DNA of 64,000 bases, from NCBI GenBank assembly GCA_026419785.1, contig JAODTK010001233.1:62001-126000 (forward strand), in the 5' to 3' direction. This stretch comes from Sclerodactyla briareus. Taxonomy: Eukaryota > Echinodermata > Holothuroidea > Dendrochirotida > Sclerodactylidae. This document shows, one piece after another, positions 49,340-61,658 of this stretch (position 1 is the first letter of the stretch; every line of letters starts with the position of its first letter). The position numbers were made by a program, and so were the translations under genes. Under the pieces are notes generated by a model, which saw only the letters and a list, made by a program, of their open reading frames with translations, was not told the DNA's origin and did not search any database.

Positions 49340-51040
49340 AATTTCGCTTAAATTTTGCAAATTAGCAAATTAGCGGCCCCCAACAATGCAGTAATGCCCA
49401 ATTTCCGAACTCATCCGAAGATTCCACTAGAACGTACATGTGTACCAATGTTTAGATCAATCAGATAAAGCGTTAAAAAGTTATTGCATGCGCTGACGCC
49501 TAAAGTTTCAGGCTACACACCCAACACCCCAACAAACAAAAATAATGATCCCCCGACCTTTCATGATTCGCGGGGGTATAATTACAAAACTGTCTTCGAA
49601 GCTAGGTGAGGAGATTGGCAATTGAGGGGAAGGGGGGTTCAACCAAATAATCATGCAGTCACAGAAAAGGAAGCGGTTCGTTGAATTTGCTCCGTGGCAT
49701 ATTGAAGCTATTGCCGAGAATATTACGCCAACGACCGCCGAATGGGTGTGGGACCGCCCCGAGGTGCATGTTGCGCTCGAGAGCACCCATATCGAAAGTT
49801 TACTTCGTCCACGTTCCCTTTCTCCCGAAGCAAATATTGTTTAGAGCCATAGTTGCAAAACTGGGGAAACTGGAATGTCTTGCTGAACAGGGTTTCCTGG
49901 GGATTGGAAAAAAGGGGCTTGTTTCGCGGAGTTGAACGAAACTCTCCAACGCTCGCCCCTAACTCGGCCAGGGGTACGTTATTGAGAGGGGTGCACCCAG
50001 ACCCTCACTGAACATAGTGAAAGAATTTTAAAATCGGTCTACATAGTGACAAGTGATTTTACAACACTAAGCAGCTCGGCTAGCAGCAACGTATGCTATC
50101 ATCAAGGACTTGCACTGAACACTACTGACACAGAGTAGCTTGAGTTTCAAGTTCATAATTTGTATGGTAGTTAGTAGAACCTTCACTCACCTGCACAAAT
50201 TATCTCGGAGCTGAGGAAACTTCGCAAACATTAAGTACAGAACTGCAAAGCTGGCTTTTCCACGTTTCACCGTGTCTTGGTACTTTTCAAATATGTTCCT
50301 GTTTTGGTACCGTATAGCGAAACTCTATGGAATGGTACATTTATGTCTATGTATATTTTAAATGCAGTTCAGTCAGGTGAGATGGGCAAACATTTGTGCT
50401 TGAATGGTATGGGAAATAGCACAATTAGGATTCATTTTGTCAGTGTTTGCTATGGCTCGTCCTGTGAATGAACTCCAGACCTTATGGTTGAACTGAAGGA
50501 GTGGAAGCGAAATTTTAAAATAGTATGAAAGCTTCAGACATTTTTATAACTCAGCCCGTGATCTCTTCTCCCGCTAACCTCGACCCAATCCTTGTCACGG
50601 GGCGCCCCAATATATAGATAACATGGGTGGTGGTTTCAAAAGGCTCTATTCACAGTTCACTTCACAGGCGCTTACCGATCTGTCGTGGAGGGAGGTCGTG
50701 TTGAGGTCGGAACCCAAGGTAATGCGCTCGCACAAATGCCCTCACCTCCGATTGGCAATAGGTACCATTTTATGGGCCCCTAGACCGTTTGCGGGTCAAC
50801 CGGCGATCGCCGGGGGCGCTGCTGAAAAACCTGAAAATTGTCGCAACGATGCCGAGGGCCATGCTCGCAACTTCCGAACTTCGATCTTAAATCATAAATG
50901 ACGGTCAGAGACAGGCCACACTATATCGTGAGATGCTCTGCAGAAATCGCGAAAGACTATGTAACGATGTACCTTCTTCTGTTCTTCATATAGAAGTCTT
51001 ACTGGACTGAACTGATCTTAGCAATTTAGCATTAGATCAA
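49340..51040. other. No supported gene
   Basis: Open frames at 49653-49844 and 50623-50901 were examined and not accepted. Otherwise non-coding. Confidence 0.35.
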
Positions 51041-51044
51041 TTTT

Positions 51045-51297
51045 ATTTGACGGAAAAATGCGTGAAATATCCATTTGTTTCATTTGCTAAATTGCTGGGT
51101 GCAGTATATTGTTTACGAGATTAATTTTATTGAACGACAATCCATCTTTAAAATGTAGTGCAGAGACGATTAAATGGAAAAAATGCGTCAAATAACCTTG
51201 GTTTCAATTAGCTAAATGCTGGGTGCAGATATTGTTTACGCGATTAATTTTAATTGACGCCAATCCATCTTTAAAATGATAGTGCAGAGACTGATTA
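51045..51297 (+). repeat. Tandem duplication, ~123 bp unit
   Basis: Two near-identical units: 'aaaaatgcgt.aaata' ... 'gctaaat.gctgggtgcag.atattgtttacg.gattaatttta.ttga' ... 'caatccatctttaaaatg.tagtgcagagac'. Confidence 0.9.
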
Positions 51298-52428
51298 AGG
51301 GGGAAAAAAAACAAAAAACAAAACAACTAACGTCCCAGCTAATAACAACGAACGTTCTGATGGAACGTGTGCATTCTCATTATATTCGACTGCTATAACG
51401 TTCCCGGGAAAAGTACGAATGTTAACTGCCAAAAAGTCCCTCAAATATTCGAATAACGTAATGTTGATTAGAAACATTTAGGACACGTAACTAATACATT
51501 TAACTTTCCAAGGAGTCCCTATGTTGACGTCCGTCGAACGTTATATGAGTGAAAGTTTTCACAACGACATTTGATAGCTGATGTTTCAAGCCTAATTCCC
51601 TACCAAACTGAAACGCATGGGCACCATACCAAATGTGCAGCTATGACGGCTTCCAACTACCACGTTTGCTACTATGACAAATTATTATGGTCATAACCGG
51701 TACCATACCGTTGTTTTGCATTGCTCATGTTCATATGTTTTAAAGAGGCAATATCGTTTCACAACACGTTGTGCGACGTCACGACGAAAAGCGAAAAACC
51801 GTTGAAGGAAATCGATATTGTATCAACATATCAATATTGTTTGTCTACGTGATCAATGTCGGATTTCGGTTCAGAACGATTTTCCTCTTGACGTCATAGA
51901 ACCACCGCCGCCAGTTGATATCAGACGATATTGCGATATATTGAAGTTCATATTAAAGTTACCTGCCGATAGTATTTGCCATATCACCCCTAGCGTAACC
52001 GTCAACGCTGGCTTGTGTATATTCATTCCAAAATAGAGCCTCCGGCGAGAAATAGTTGAATGAAATCAGCGTCTCAGGGAATAAATTATGAAAGAAAAAA
52101 AAGGTGTAGTTTTTTTTACCACCGAACCCACCGATGAAACTTTTAATTTTTTAATTTTATATAAATGAGTTGCTTCCCTCTTCCTAAAATTATTCAGGAT
52201 ACAACTGAAATTAAACAAATTAAACGAATGTCGAAAAGCAGTGTGGTTGTGGGAAAATTTGGACATGCCGTATATATTTCTATATTACAAACAACGATAT
52301 ATAGAGAAATCGTATACACATTTCACAGATACTGTACACAAGTAATTTAAAATATACAACCAATTGAGAAGCATATTTGCTTCGAAATGAACAATTAAGG
52401 AGAAGACTATTTCTTGCTCCAAATATAC

Positions 52429-52536
52429 CTTAGATCTCATGAGGACGGTCACTTTTGGCGCGTCTTCAGACAGGCAGAAGTCATACAGCTTACAATGACC
52501 TTCCTCTGACAGTAAAATCTTCCTCGTCGACAAAAC
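52429..52536 (-). CDS. Receptor pseudokinase exon: catalytic loop to activation segment
   Basis: A 36-codon, phase 0-0 exon with donor AAG|GTATAT (52429/52428) and a weak acceptor, aaataaag (52537). It reads VLSTRKILL, then SEEGHCKLYDFCLSEDAPK. In active kinases this block is 'HRDLa.rN.Ll......kl.DFGL': here there is no HRD (only VL before STRK), Lys replaces the Asn of the catalytic loop (STRKILL), and the DFG glycine is Cys (DFC). These losses predict poor or no phosphotransfer. The preceding exon ends in phase 2, so this junction does not join directly; a tiny unseen exon or base errors are possible. Conservative spacing otherwise fits a kinase fold. Confidence 0.72.
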
Positions 52537-52754
52537 CTTTATTTGTTATTAATCACTACATGATGATACACGAGTGCCAAAGTATCGTTTTTTCTTCTGA
52601 CAGGATGAATGCACTTCACAGGTTCGACCCGATCATGAGGTATCAGATGACAACTATTCCGGGGATTATGGAGGAGAACAGATAACCGATATTACCAGAA
52701 CTTATTACATGTCCTCATTAACAACGGGGAAGTGGACATTAACTGATTCCTTGA

Positions 52755-53110
52755 GGAAGTCAGAGGTTTCTATGCAGTCATGGCAGTGTGTGTGTGTATG
52801 TATACGCCTAGCCTTGTAAACACGATAACTCGACCCCACCTGGATGAATGAGGGCTCATACATATATGGGTTCCCCTCAATGATAGTTGATCCCCAATTG
52901 TTTTGGAGTGAGGTCGAAAGTCATCTGAGGTCGAGAGAGGTCAAAGTCTGAAGATCTTGTTGACACGATAAGTCTAGAATGCCTGGTTCGTTCAAGTTGA
53001 AAATTGGTTTGCAGTTTTCTCAGGGAAGACAAATTGTGAAAAATTGATATTTCAGCTTGTTAACATGACCTCACTTGGATGGATAAGTTCATAATTTGTA
53101 TGTGAACTCC
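52755..53110 (+). repeat. Dispersed repeat 'aacacgataactcgacc', copy 2
   Basis: 'gaagtcagag..tatgcagtcatggcagtgtgtgtgtgtatgtat' then 'cttgtaaacacgataactcgaccc' and AGGTCA-type steps. It lies in an intron of the receptor gene. Confidence 0.8.
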
Positions 53111-53189
53111 CCATATTGTGTACTACATGATCCCCATTATGAATCTTATAAGCATGTGAAGTTGACCAAATCAGGATCAGTCAGGGAAT

Positions 53190-53312
53190 TACTGAGACGT
53201 TTGGCCTTTTCTGATTTACATAAAGGTCCTTGGACAAGGACACAACGAACCGTTGATCTGTGTTTCCCAGGACCCGAACTCACAATTCTCAACTCGTTTT
53301 AATATATTGTTA
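53190..53312 (-). repeat. SINE body fragment
   Basis: Minus strand: 'gagttcgggtcctggg' then 'gttgtgtccttgtccaaggacctttatg', the shared 'gtgtccttgggcaaggcactttat' SINE core. Confidence 0.5.
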
Positions 53313-54082
53313 TTATACTGGAAAAAGTGAACCCACTCATAAGTCACCAAATGTGATTGACAAACAACCATAACATGATCTATGAAGAATGAAGAAATGA
53401 ATAGTATGGCCTATAGCCTGTAGGTATTAAAGTCAGCATGCTGCACAATGATAGGCAGCCACGATGGTGGTTTATGCGTTCTAAGGGTAGCGAGACAGAG
53501 AATCAACGTGGTAAATATTTACGTTTCGTCAGTATCAGTCGGTCGCAGCACCCATGCTTCTCAAATAACTTCGCCGTGTGTTTGCAATACGGAGATTATA
53601 ATTTTCTTTTTTATCGTGTTTTGGAAGAACTCGCTTAGCAGCTTAGTATGATGTGGTAGCTCAGAAGCTCTCACCCCGTATATTCTTCCGAGAAGTTTTA
53701 ACAGCAAATTCGTAATTCACAATTATTTACAATTATTGGGGTTATGTCAAAATCATAAATTTTGTAGAACAGAAGAGGATCGGAACCGGTCTAAGGTAGG
53801 TCTGCGAGGGGGTCTTCGGGGAATGTCAATGAGAGAAACTGCTGTTAGGAATACGATATGATCGGCTTGACGATACCCCTCGAAACACACTCCTGAGCCA
53901 GGAGTACAATTAGAATGGAAGGTATTTACTGCAGTTATTAGATACCAGATTAGATTATCTAAGGATGTTGTCTGAAAAAAAAAAAAAAAGTTTCGATAAG
54001 CTCTCAACCCCCGCATATGAGCGTGTAGTGATCCAAATCTCGACGTTCTAAATTAGTAGCATACATGTCAAATTAAACTTAC

Positions 54083-54257
54083 CCCAAAGAGTGCAACATC
54101 TCCATTCCTTCGAGTATACCTGTAAGGTATCGCTTCACATCGGGTAATGACAAGAGCGTGAGTGGAGATGTCTTGTCGGGGGAGTCCACAGACACCGAGA
54201 GGCATTTGTCGAGAGTTTTGCAGACAACGGTTTCCGTAATGAGGTAGAAGGCAGCAC
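54083..54257 (-). CDS. Receptor pseudokinase exon: hinge and helices D-E
   Basis: Acceptor ctcctttcag|GT (54258/54257) and consensus donor TTGGG|GTAAGT (54083/54082); 175 nt, phase 1 in and phase 2 out. It reads AAFYLITETVVCKTLDKCL, a 15-residue Ser/Asp insert, then VKRYLTGILEGMEMLHSLG. This is the beta-5/hinge strand ('lyLvtE'), helix D and helix E ('...gil.GmeyLhs.g') of tyrosine-kinase-like domains, directly before the catalytic loop. Clear kinase pattern with standard splice sites. Confidence 0.82.
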
Positions 54258-55408
54258 CTGAAAGGAGGGTCAAAGGAAACATTCTCGGTTATTTTTTGAC
54301 AACGTCGCCCTAAATTACGTGGCAAACAGTATTTACAACACAACGAACACTTTTTACTTGGAGAGTACATGGCATGTCTACAATGTACTGGAATAATCAA
54401 TGAATATTAAGTCTGTCCGCAGTTGCACTGTAGGACATTATAATTTAATGGTGTCGAGGGTCAACGGAGCAAACTTGGCAGTTGTACGTGTGACGCGAAC
54501 GCATTAGGCACACTGTGCGGACAATAGCTGAACGATTTTTCGAAACTCCGCTAGCCAAAATGGCGAAATCTTCCAACATTGGCATATCCCTTCCCCCTCC
54601 CTCGTAGTGATCATCACTAACAGATTGTATGATGGGATCAAGCCCCGGACATGCTGTACTGAAGCTCCTATACAAAACAGAAGTCAGTGTGGAGCCTCGT
54701 TGCTATGGCTAACAGCGCCCTCACTTGACAGTGGCGTTATAGTGACATGGCATTCAGGCGACAAGATTCGCATTTCGTCGTAAGATTAGAATATGCTCCG
54801 TTTGACAGCCTCCTATGATTCGAGCCTCACATTATTAAGCTCTAGTTCACTCCGTGTTGTCATACCTTACGCCTAGATGGGTGTTTCTTTTCTGCCAAAC
54901 GCAATCGATTCGTATTCCCGAATTAATCATGTTGTTTTCTGTGCTTCCGTAATAGATCGCCTGATTTTCCCGCGTTTTTCTGAAACAGGGTAAACCTCAC
55001 TGAAGATGTTGCATAATCTTGCACTATGGTATACCACTATACTTACTATGGAGCAACAAAGGTATTTTCGGGGGTCTATGGTCGAGGAAATTCGCAGATA
55101 GAGAGTAAACAACTGAATGTATTTTACAAGTACACACAATAGTGCGCCTCCTCACTTCGAGTTTGTGTTCTCTGACAGGAAAATGAACGGGCACACAATA
55201 CGCGCTCTGATGTTCTCTCCAGTTAATATAATAGCTCCATGGATGGGATGAACTAGGGGTTTGTTTTCGAAAACTGGTTACAGTTTAACCATCAACCATG
55301 GGAGAATATCAACCTGATTTGGTCACTAAGACCTCGCCGTTGGCATGACGTCACCCAAGTCACTCTCCATCGACGATCTACATGGGAGTATCTATAGCTA
55401 GCCCTTAC

Positions 55409-55438
55409 CCTTGGGAGGATATCAACCATACCAATAGG
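55409..55438 (-). CDS. Probable 30-nt micro-exon of the receptor pseudokinase
   Basis: Bases 55438-55409 lie between a good acceptor (ctccccactacag) and a good donor (AAGG|GTAAGG) and encode PIGMVDILPR in the phase left by the previous exon. The next exon needs one more base. One extra G in the GGG at this donor would make every junction agree, so a homopolymer undercall is a simple explanation. It would extend the beta4-beta5 loop. Tentative. Confidence 0.45.
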
Positions 55439-55556
55439 CTGTAGTGGGGAGATTGTTATTTGCATTCAGGGATCGCAATCCCGAAGTTGTGACATGCACA
55501 CTCGCAGCAGTAAACTCGCTCATTCTCCTATTAAAGACCAAATATAGCTTGCTTAC

Positions 55557-55708
55557 ATTTTGCGATCCGATGCCCTCAACCTTTGCGAGATGATTCGTCT
55601 CTGGTAATTCCAGAGCTCTCTTCACGAACGCATCCCATTGATCATTTTCCTTTGTAGATTGGATTCTATGAGTAAATGAGGAGTCGTTGACAAACCGTGT
55701 TAATAGGA
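55557..55708 (-). CDS. Receptor pseudokinase exon: beta-3, helix C, beta-4
   Basis: Acceptor tacag|TC (55709/55708) and donor AAT|GTAAGC (55557/55556); 2 + 50 codons, and the phase matches the exon before it. It reads VLLTRFVNDSSF, then a stretch with QWDAFVKRALELP, then NHLAKVEGIGSQN. It corresponds to 'VAVK.l' (with Thr where the ATP-binding Lys should be), helix C ('F..Ea..m', with Arg at the salt-bridge Glu) and 'HpnivrllG'. Both residues that anchor ATP phosphates are therefore missing. Confidence 0.8.
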
Positions 55709-56150
55709 CTGTACTGGCAAGCTGTGGTAGTATGTTAAGAGTTACAACGTTGTTAAGTGCCTAACGGAAACCACATTGAAAAACTATATTTCATACGGCT
55801 TTGCTAACAGAACCGACTGAAGCGGATTATTGGAAAGAATAAATCATAAATCAACTCCTCAAAGCGTTAGGAAACATTACTCAGGCTACCGTGTACAGTG
55901 TACAGTGAAATCAATTAGCACATGCCTTCCGATTTGATACATGCATCATCAGCAAGGTCACTCATTTCATGGAAACTCATAGATTTAATAGGTGTAGAAA
56001 ACGGACCTCAGACGTAACACATGTGAGATACTACCTTTGCAAATAAACAGCATAAATGTTTTTAGATAAAGAACCAAAACACTTCTCGCCTATCTACTAC
56101 GTCGTCACCTCTACGTTGGCTAGCCCACTTTGAATCCGCATTGTACATAC

Positions 56151-56316
56151 CTGTCACCGAGGTTAGGATAACCCGTTTATTGGCTTCAGTGGATGTCGTT
56201 ATCGTTCCCATCCATCGGTTATATTTCCTTCCCATTTTCAGTTTTACGATAAGACAGATTTCATCCTCATTAAAAACCATGTTCTTACTAGAGGCTGCGT
56301 CCTTCACCGCGGAATA
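56151..56316 (-). CDS. Receptor pseudokinase exon: N-lobe, beta-1 and beta-2
   Basis: Acceptor ccactag|TAT (56317/56316), donor ACAG|GTATGT (56151/56150); 55 codons plus one base, phase 0 in and 1 out, matching both neighbours. It reads SSKNMVFNEDEICLIVKL, then KMGRKYNRWMGTI and ANKRVILTSVT. The position and strand pattern fit the glycine-loop region ('l.lG.G.fG.V..g'), but the loop keeps only scattered glycines. Confidence 0.72.
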
Positions 56317-56764
56317 CTAGTGGTAGTAAATCTTGTGAGGAAACAATATTAATTACATTTTAAAAATTGTGTCATTGATAGCGTTTACCGGAGAAGGTGG
56401 ATTCTTTTTATTGTATTAATCCAAGAAAGGAATTAGTAGGATATCATCATTATATACAGTTATAATGCGTGAGACAACGTATTTAATACCTTCGAGAATC
56501 CATCTAATTGATATTCATAGATTGTCGTGCTCGTGACAACTATTAATATATTTTTTTACTATGATATTCAATAATGTGTCTGTTCCGTGAAGAAAGTGGG
56601 GTTTGTATTATCACCATACGTCCGTGGGCGATTTTGGTGGACGCGGAGATTTCACGGACGCTATCACGGAGCGCCATTTGTGCAATATTGAGCGCCGTTC
56701 GTGTACAGCTGTGATGATAATGCGTGTGTAATGAGCAGAAAACCAGTTCAAGTATCGTTTTTTT

Positions 56765-57660
56765 TTATTCCTTGACGAAGTCAGAGCAATATATGCAGTC
56801 ATTACAGTGTTACATGTGTTTTTATGTATGTGCGTGTATGTGTTAGTGTGTGTGTGTTCGTATGTTTGTTTGTATGTGACGTCCGGCTTGTGAACACGAC
56901 AACTCACCCCGCATGGATGGATGGCGCTCATCCCGGTCATATATGGGTGTTCGCGGGTACCGTGTGCTATTCGTAGGCACGGGTTAGTCTTGGGCAATGT
57001 CGGTGAAGCACATGTGTGTGTTGTGCGGGTTTCATGTGCATTCTGTCATGGGATGATGGTGGACTAACTATAATTGGACTATGGGGGTGTTGTGTGGGCA
57101 GATCTTAATGGGTGAGTGATTGGCTGACTATAATGAGACCCATGTGGGTATTATGTGTGTGTGTGTGTGTGTGATGAGTGGGTACATGTTCATGGGCGAA
57201 TAATGGGCTGTATTTGATGGGGCATGTGGGTCTCGGGCGGCAGATTGACTTGGGCGAATTATAGGTTGTTCTTAATAGGGCTCACGTGGGGTGAAGTGTG
57301 GGCAGATTTCCATGGTCCATCAAAGTGTGACCACATGGGGCCCACATAGGCACCGCGGACGAAATACTTATGGCCCCGTTTAGGCTGCACATGTGGGTCC
57401 CGCACAGCAGCTCATGGTTTGCCCATGGGCCCCACTTCGGCATGTTGATAGGGATATTTGGTACGTGGCTTCCCCATAATAAGTACATGATCTCTACTGT
57501 ACAATCGAGCTGAAGCTCGGTATGTAGAAGATTCATCATGGGGAGTACAAAAACCTTATTGTTCTCGTTGGAGATTGTGCCTGGTGGTATATTTTGGTTA
57601 ACAAAAAACTTTGACTTGTGAACACGATAATCCGACCTACCTGGATTGAGGCCAGGCCTA
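56765..57660 (+). repeat. Dispersed repeat 'aacacgataactcgacc', copy 3, with inner tandem
   Basis: Starts 'cttgacgaagtcagagcaatatatgcagtcattacagtgt', passes a GT-rich tract and 'tgtgaacacgacaactcacccc', then a degenerate ~65 bp tandem 'gggcccatgtgggt..tgtg.gggcagatt..catgggcgaataatgggct' (57050-57450), and ends 'tgtgaacacgataatccgacc'. It lies in an intron of the receptor gene. Confidence 0.75.
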
Positions 57661-57699
57661 GTTTCACACACGCAACAATACTAGCTATCGTGTTATGAT

Positions 57700-59400
57700 G
57701 CAACGCCTCTACAGTCCTACAGCAGACAGAATTTCACGGATAGGTTCACGCATGCCACGCGGACGTATATCAAATGGCACCTTCTATTTTCACGGAGCGG
57801 ACAACGGAACGGACCATACGTCAACTTAAGGCTATTTTCTATATTTTTGTTACTGTGAGTGTAAGGTAAGTGCAAAAAAGGTGAGTATTTTCCATCATTC
57901 TCGTGCTACTAAACGTTATACCCACTCGATTCACTCCCTCCGGTATTTGTCGACGTATCTCCCTTACTCGAAGATGCCGGAAGGTCAGGTAGCTCTAATC
58001 TGAAAAGAAATCGGGAAGGAATATTGTCTCTCAGTCCTCACAGAAACGTTTCTCCTTCACGCGGCTTCACTCTAACATGAACACAGTCGACATTCTGATC
58101 ACATTTTCCTGTATTTCGAGCTAACTTGAATTCAGATTTGTCACAAATCTTACTTTGGCGGATTGGTGAATCTTCTGTGGAAAGCTGCAGAAAGAATTCC
58201 AGGGGTTAGTTGTATGTTTAAAATAATTTAAACAATGAACTGATTAGGTAACTAAAATAGGTCACTGTATTACCAAGTACCTGCATTGCATGGGCCATAA
58301 GATGTGTACAATGCCTGTTACATGATGTCGTAACGGCTCATAGTTCTACTGTAGCTCAGTTACTTCTGTGAGATACATCACTTTAATGCGTTTCCATGTC
58401 ACATTCGACCTTCCACGGGCTGACGGGAGCTAGGATAATAATCAGACTTACAGGACGGCAGTCTGTCTTTCGGCGATGTAACGGAGTCGGTATCTTTCAC
58501 ACTGGTGGGAGACAATCAAGGTAAGACATGTTCGCAACATCACTCATGTATTGAAGGACTACATAGAGCGGAGAGAGAAACATTCAATATGAGCATAAAC
58601 GATACCATCACATTATTCGATCATATTTTGCAAAATGCCTCCGTTGTATTGCTGTGTTATTCTGCCATGGTACATCATCATCATTCGTCGTGCATGTGCT
58701 TCTATATATCTTACAACGCTGAGCGTCTCTCTCTTTTGTCTTTTGAAGTGAATAGAGCATGTGGGTTAGGAATTTTTTGTCTTTATTTGTCATTCATTTG
58801 CCTCTACACAACTATCTTATACTGTTGGAGGACTCACCTATCACGAACTTGATCTAGAATGATAAATGAAAAAAAGAAGAAGAATATGCGATTATACGCA
58901 ACTGACGTGACAATGGGCTTTTCAGGATGAATGCATGAAACAATTATTGACTCGTTTATTTTTCACCCGTCCCTATTTTTGCAAATGACATACACTCACC
59001 TTCGTCAAATTTCTTCATCGGTAAGTGAGAATTTCCCGATTGAGTGTAATCTGGCTGTTTACGCAAAAATAATGATGAATGTAACATATGCTTCGTGAAT
59101 TATTCATGCTAGCGAAGTCGGACTACCCACTGTTATAATTGAAACACCACTGTATATAAAATGCACTCTAGTCTTGGTACACTAGTGAGCTACATTGGTG
59201 TTTCCTATGATTTTTGCCTCATTTGAGATATGAATGGATTCAGTAGATAACTAAAAAATGGGACATAGAAACCATTCTATGAATCGGGAATAGTTTTCAC
59301 TTTTCAAAAACCGTGCAAATAAGAATATTTATTCTACTTGAAATCATCATTGTTTGAAGAAATACCACCTCATTACAGTTGAGTTTTGCCTTTTCCAGAA
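57700..59400. other. Intronic, no further exon recognised
   Basis: Falls between the juxtamembrane exon and the first kinase exon. Open frames (58505-58852 and others) show no family pattern. Confidence 0.4.
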
Positions 59401-59584
59401 CATTGATGATGTTTCGCCTGTTCAACCTCTGTATAATTCATATATAATCCCAAACATTGTCTGCAATGCTGCATGCAGTTCTAATGTCCCCGTTATGTGT
59501 GATGTATATTAAAGCGTTCAGTCTCAAACGTCTTGGAAATGCTCGCCATGTCCCGCCCCCCCCCCGCCCCCTCCTCCACCGTAC

Positions 59585-59658
59585 CACTTTCTTCTGCGAC
59601 TGTTGTTCAATATCTAAAGTAAGCTGCTTCTTGGTTCTCGCACTTTGTTCATTAGTAA
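59585..59658 (-). CDS. Receptor pseudokinase exon: juxtamembrane segment
   Basis: A 74-nt exon with acceptor ttgcaag (59659) and donor GTG|GTACGG (59585/59584), phase 1 in and 0 out. It joins the transmembrane exon before it and the kinase exon after it with no phase conflict. It encodes VTNEQSARTKKQLTLDIEQQ then SQKKV, a charged juxtamembrane linker. Support is phase agreement and position; the sequence itself is not diagnostic. Confidence 0.5.
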
Positions 59659-60366
59659 CTTGCAATATGAATAAAGCAAGAACAGGGGGCCAACCTGATT
59701 GCGAGAATTCAGATATGTATGGCGCCTATTTCTGGGATTATAGCAAGCACGGTTCTGTAGAGAATGGTTAACATAAACCAGAATTTTAACAACTAACGCA
59801 ATATTCGATAGTGTACCGTAAGCATCATACTTCACACCCTCGACGATATTCTGTTCATGGGGTCCAGCCAGAGAAATGCTAAAGGCCCAACGTAATTCAT
59901 TGCATGAATGTGTACTGGACCATGGATAGGTTCTATTGGTCGCCATGTGATTAAATCACATTGGCGTGTGGTTTCACTCGGCTCATATAGTATTTATGTA
60001 TGAAATGAAACGTTCCCAAGCCCCCATCACCCTATGACCAATACAAAAATCAAGACACTCGAATAAAGCTACCCTATGTTGCTGCTAATCAGGCCTCAGC
60101 CACGAGCGGCTCATCAAACTCACCTTGTGAATTGGCTGACATGACGCTGTTAATGAAATGTGAAGAAAAATATGGCGGTTTGTCATGGAGATACAGATGC
60201 AGCTGCGTATTGGCATTTCGTCGTTTTGCCTACAATTGTGACGTGTTCGTGTCACAGAAGGCCACGCTGGATGGCCGGAGGCCTAACCCACCCGTGCGAA
60301 AATCTTCTCAGGGATTGGCAACAAAATTCACATGAACTGTCTCAAGTGGATCTAACTGCTACTTAC

Positions 60367-60507
60367 CTCTCACTTTCTTGGCTATAACGACTACCACAGC
60401 GGCAGTAAACAGGCAAACACTACAGCGTATAAAAATGATTATCACGACAATTGAAACGTATGGGTTGCTCCAGTCTTGGTCAATCAGGACTGTGGTAGAT
60501 TCAGGTT
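60367..60507 (-). CDS. Receptor pseudokinase exon: transmembrane segment
   Basis: Acceptor ctttctcccag (60508) and consensus donor AGAG|GTAAGT (60367/60366); 141 nt, phase 1-1. A short ectodomain stalk (ESTTVLIDQDWSNP) precedes a long hydrophobic stretch, YVSIVVIIIFIRCSVCLFTA then AVVVVIA, followed by the stop-transfer KKVR. This is a type I membrane-spanning exon bordered by phase-1 introns, the usual arrangement in Ig-type receptor kinases. Confidence 0.75.
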
Positions 60508-61331
60508 CTGGGAGAAAGAGAACGTCACACATTACTAACAATGTCAGTTGTCACTAATAGAAGTATTTGCAGGATCTGGGACTCACTAAACCGTTGGAAC
60601 ATTTTAAAATCACGCAACTATATCAATGTAATGTATATAATCTCAAGCTACTTCGGGATACCTCGTAGACCATTTAACTCATTGATTTGGACCAGAAAAA
60701 TGAAAAACAGACTTCTGGTTTGCTGACTAGTGTGTGACCACCGAATAAAGTAATTTATAGTTCAACTTACTTCGAAGAGACAATCGCCTGATTTAGCAAT
60801 CGATAAGGAGACACTAGATAAATTATCTTCCACAAAGTCAAAGGAGGAAGAAGAAGGAAGAGAATAGGGGGATTATGGAGATGAGGCAGTAGCTCGTTGA
60901 GTGGGGGGGGGGGGGGGGGTTATAATGATCTCTGTCAGATCTATTCTTGCATTCTTCATTCCGCCATCGATGTGCTTCAAGATTGATGACTTTCCACATG
61001 CAGGAAAGGTATTGCAGGTCGAAAACGCCCTGCTCCACACCTATATGGGGGGAGGACTTGGAGACAGGTCAGGAAGGCAAGCACAATAGGCAGTAAAATA
61101 ACAACCAGAAAGAAACAGAAAGGGGTCTATTGTAACTGAAGGCTTGCCGTAGGTCTGAGGGGAATTCGAGTCGTTACTGACGGGGTATCCTGCCTTTCCT
61201 GCCAAAGGAAAGAAGAAAAGGCGTTTCCTTTAATTATAATTTTTTTTTTTTGAGATTGGGAGGCTCACCGACATGCTATTGGTGCGTTGCTGTGGAAAGA
61301 GATTTGCAAGAAATAATTAAAACCAACTCAC

Positions 61332-61658
61332 CTAAGTATTTTCCTGTGGGAGAACTTGGAATAATCATTTCGTAATTAAGAATCCCCTCAGCTAATTTGG
61401 TTTTATCGATTCTGGCTTGTCTGACAACACATGATATTGGTGTGGACTGGGGCGTCGCCAAACGTCGAAAGAGAGCAGAGAAGTCCTCCAGTATTCTCTT
61501 CCTTCCGTTCCACTGGTTCCCCGCCAGCGGTACAATCTATCGTCACATTCAGACGGACCCCCACGGCAGGCAGGTAATTGACACTGATTCATTCCAGACC
61601 ACGTGGTGTTCCTGCTTCATCTTCGTACCGTTGATCGTGAGGAAAACTTCTGGCAACA
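61332..61658 (-). CDS. Receptor ectodomain exon: Ig-like domain
   Basis: Acceptor cttacttag (61659) and donor TTAG|GTGAGT (61332/61331); 327 nt, phase 1-1, one Ig domain long. It begins VLPEVFLTINGTKMKQ, then NESVSITC (the B-strand Cys), and ends STPISCVVRQA, a gap, then NYEMIIPSSPTGKYL in the same frame. The middle is open only in another frame (RLNVTIDCTAGGEPVERKEE), so two compensating shifts lie inside. Whole-exon length stays divisible by three, so these could be base-call errors or a decayed exon. N-glycosylation motifs (NGT, NES, NVT) suit an extracellular domain. Confidence 0.55.

Noticed and set aside
49653..49844. Plus-strand frame with APWHIEAIAENITPTTAEWVWD, faintly like a kinase APE-to-DVW block
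   Set aside because: It lies on the opposite strand from the receptor gene, has extra residues inside the motif, and is not followed by the expected 'sfGv..wE' strand. Probably coincidence.
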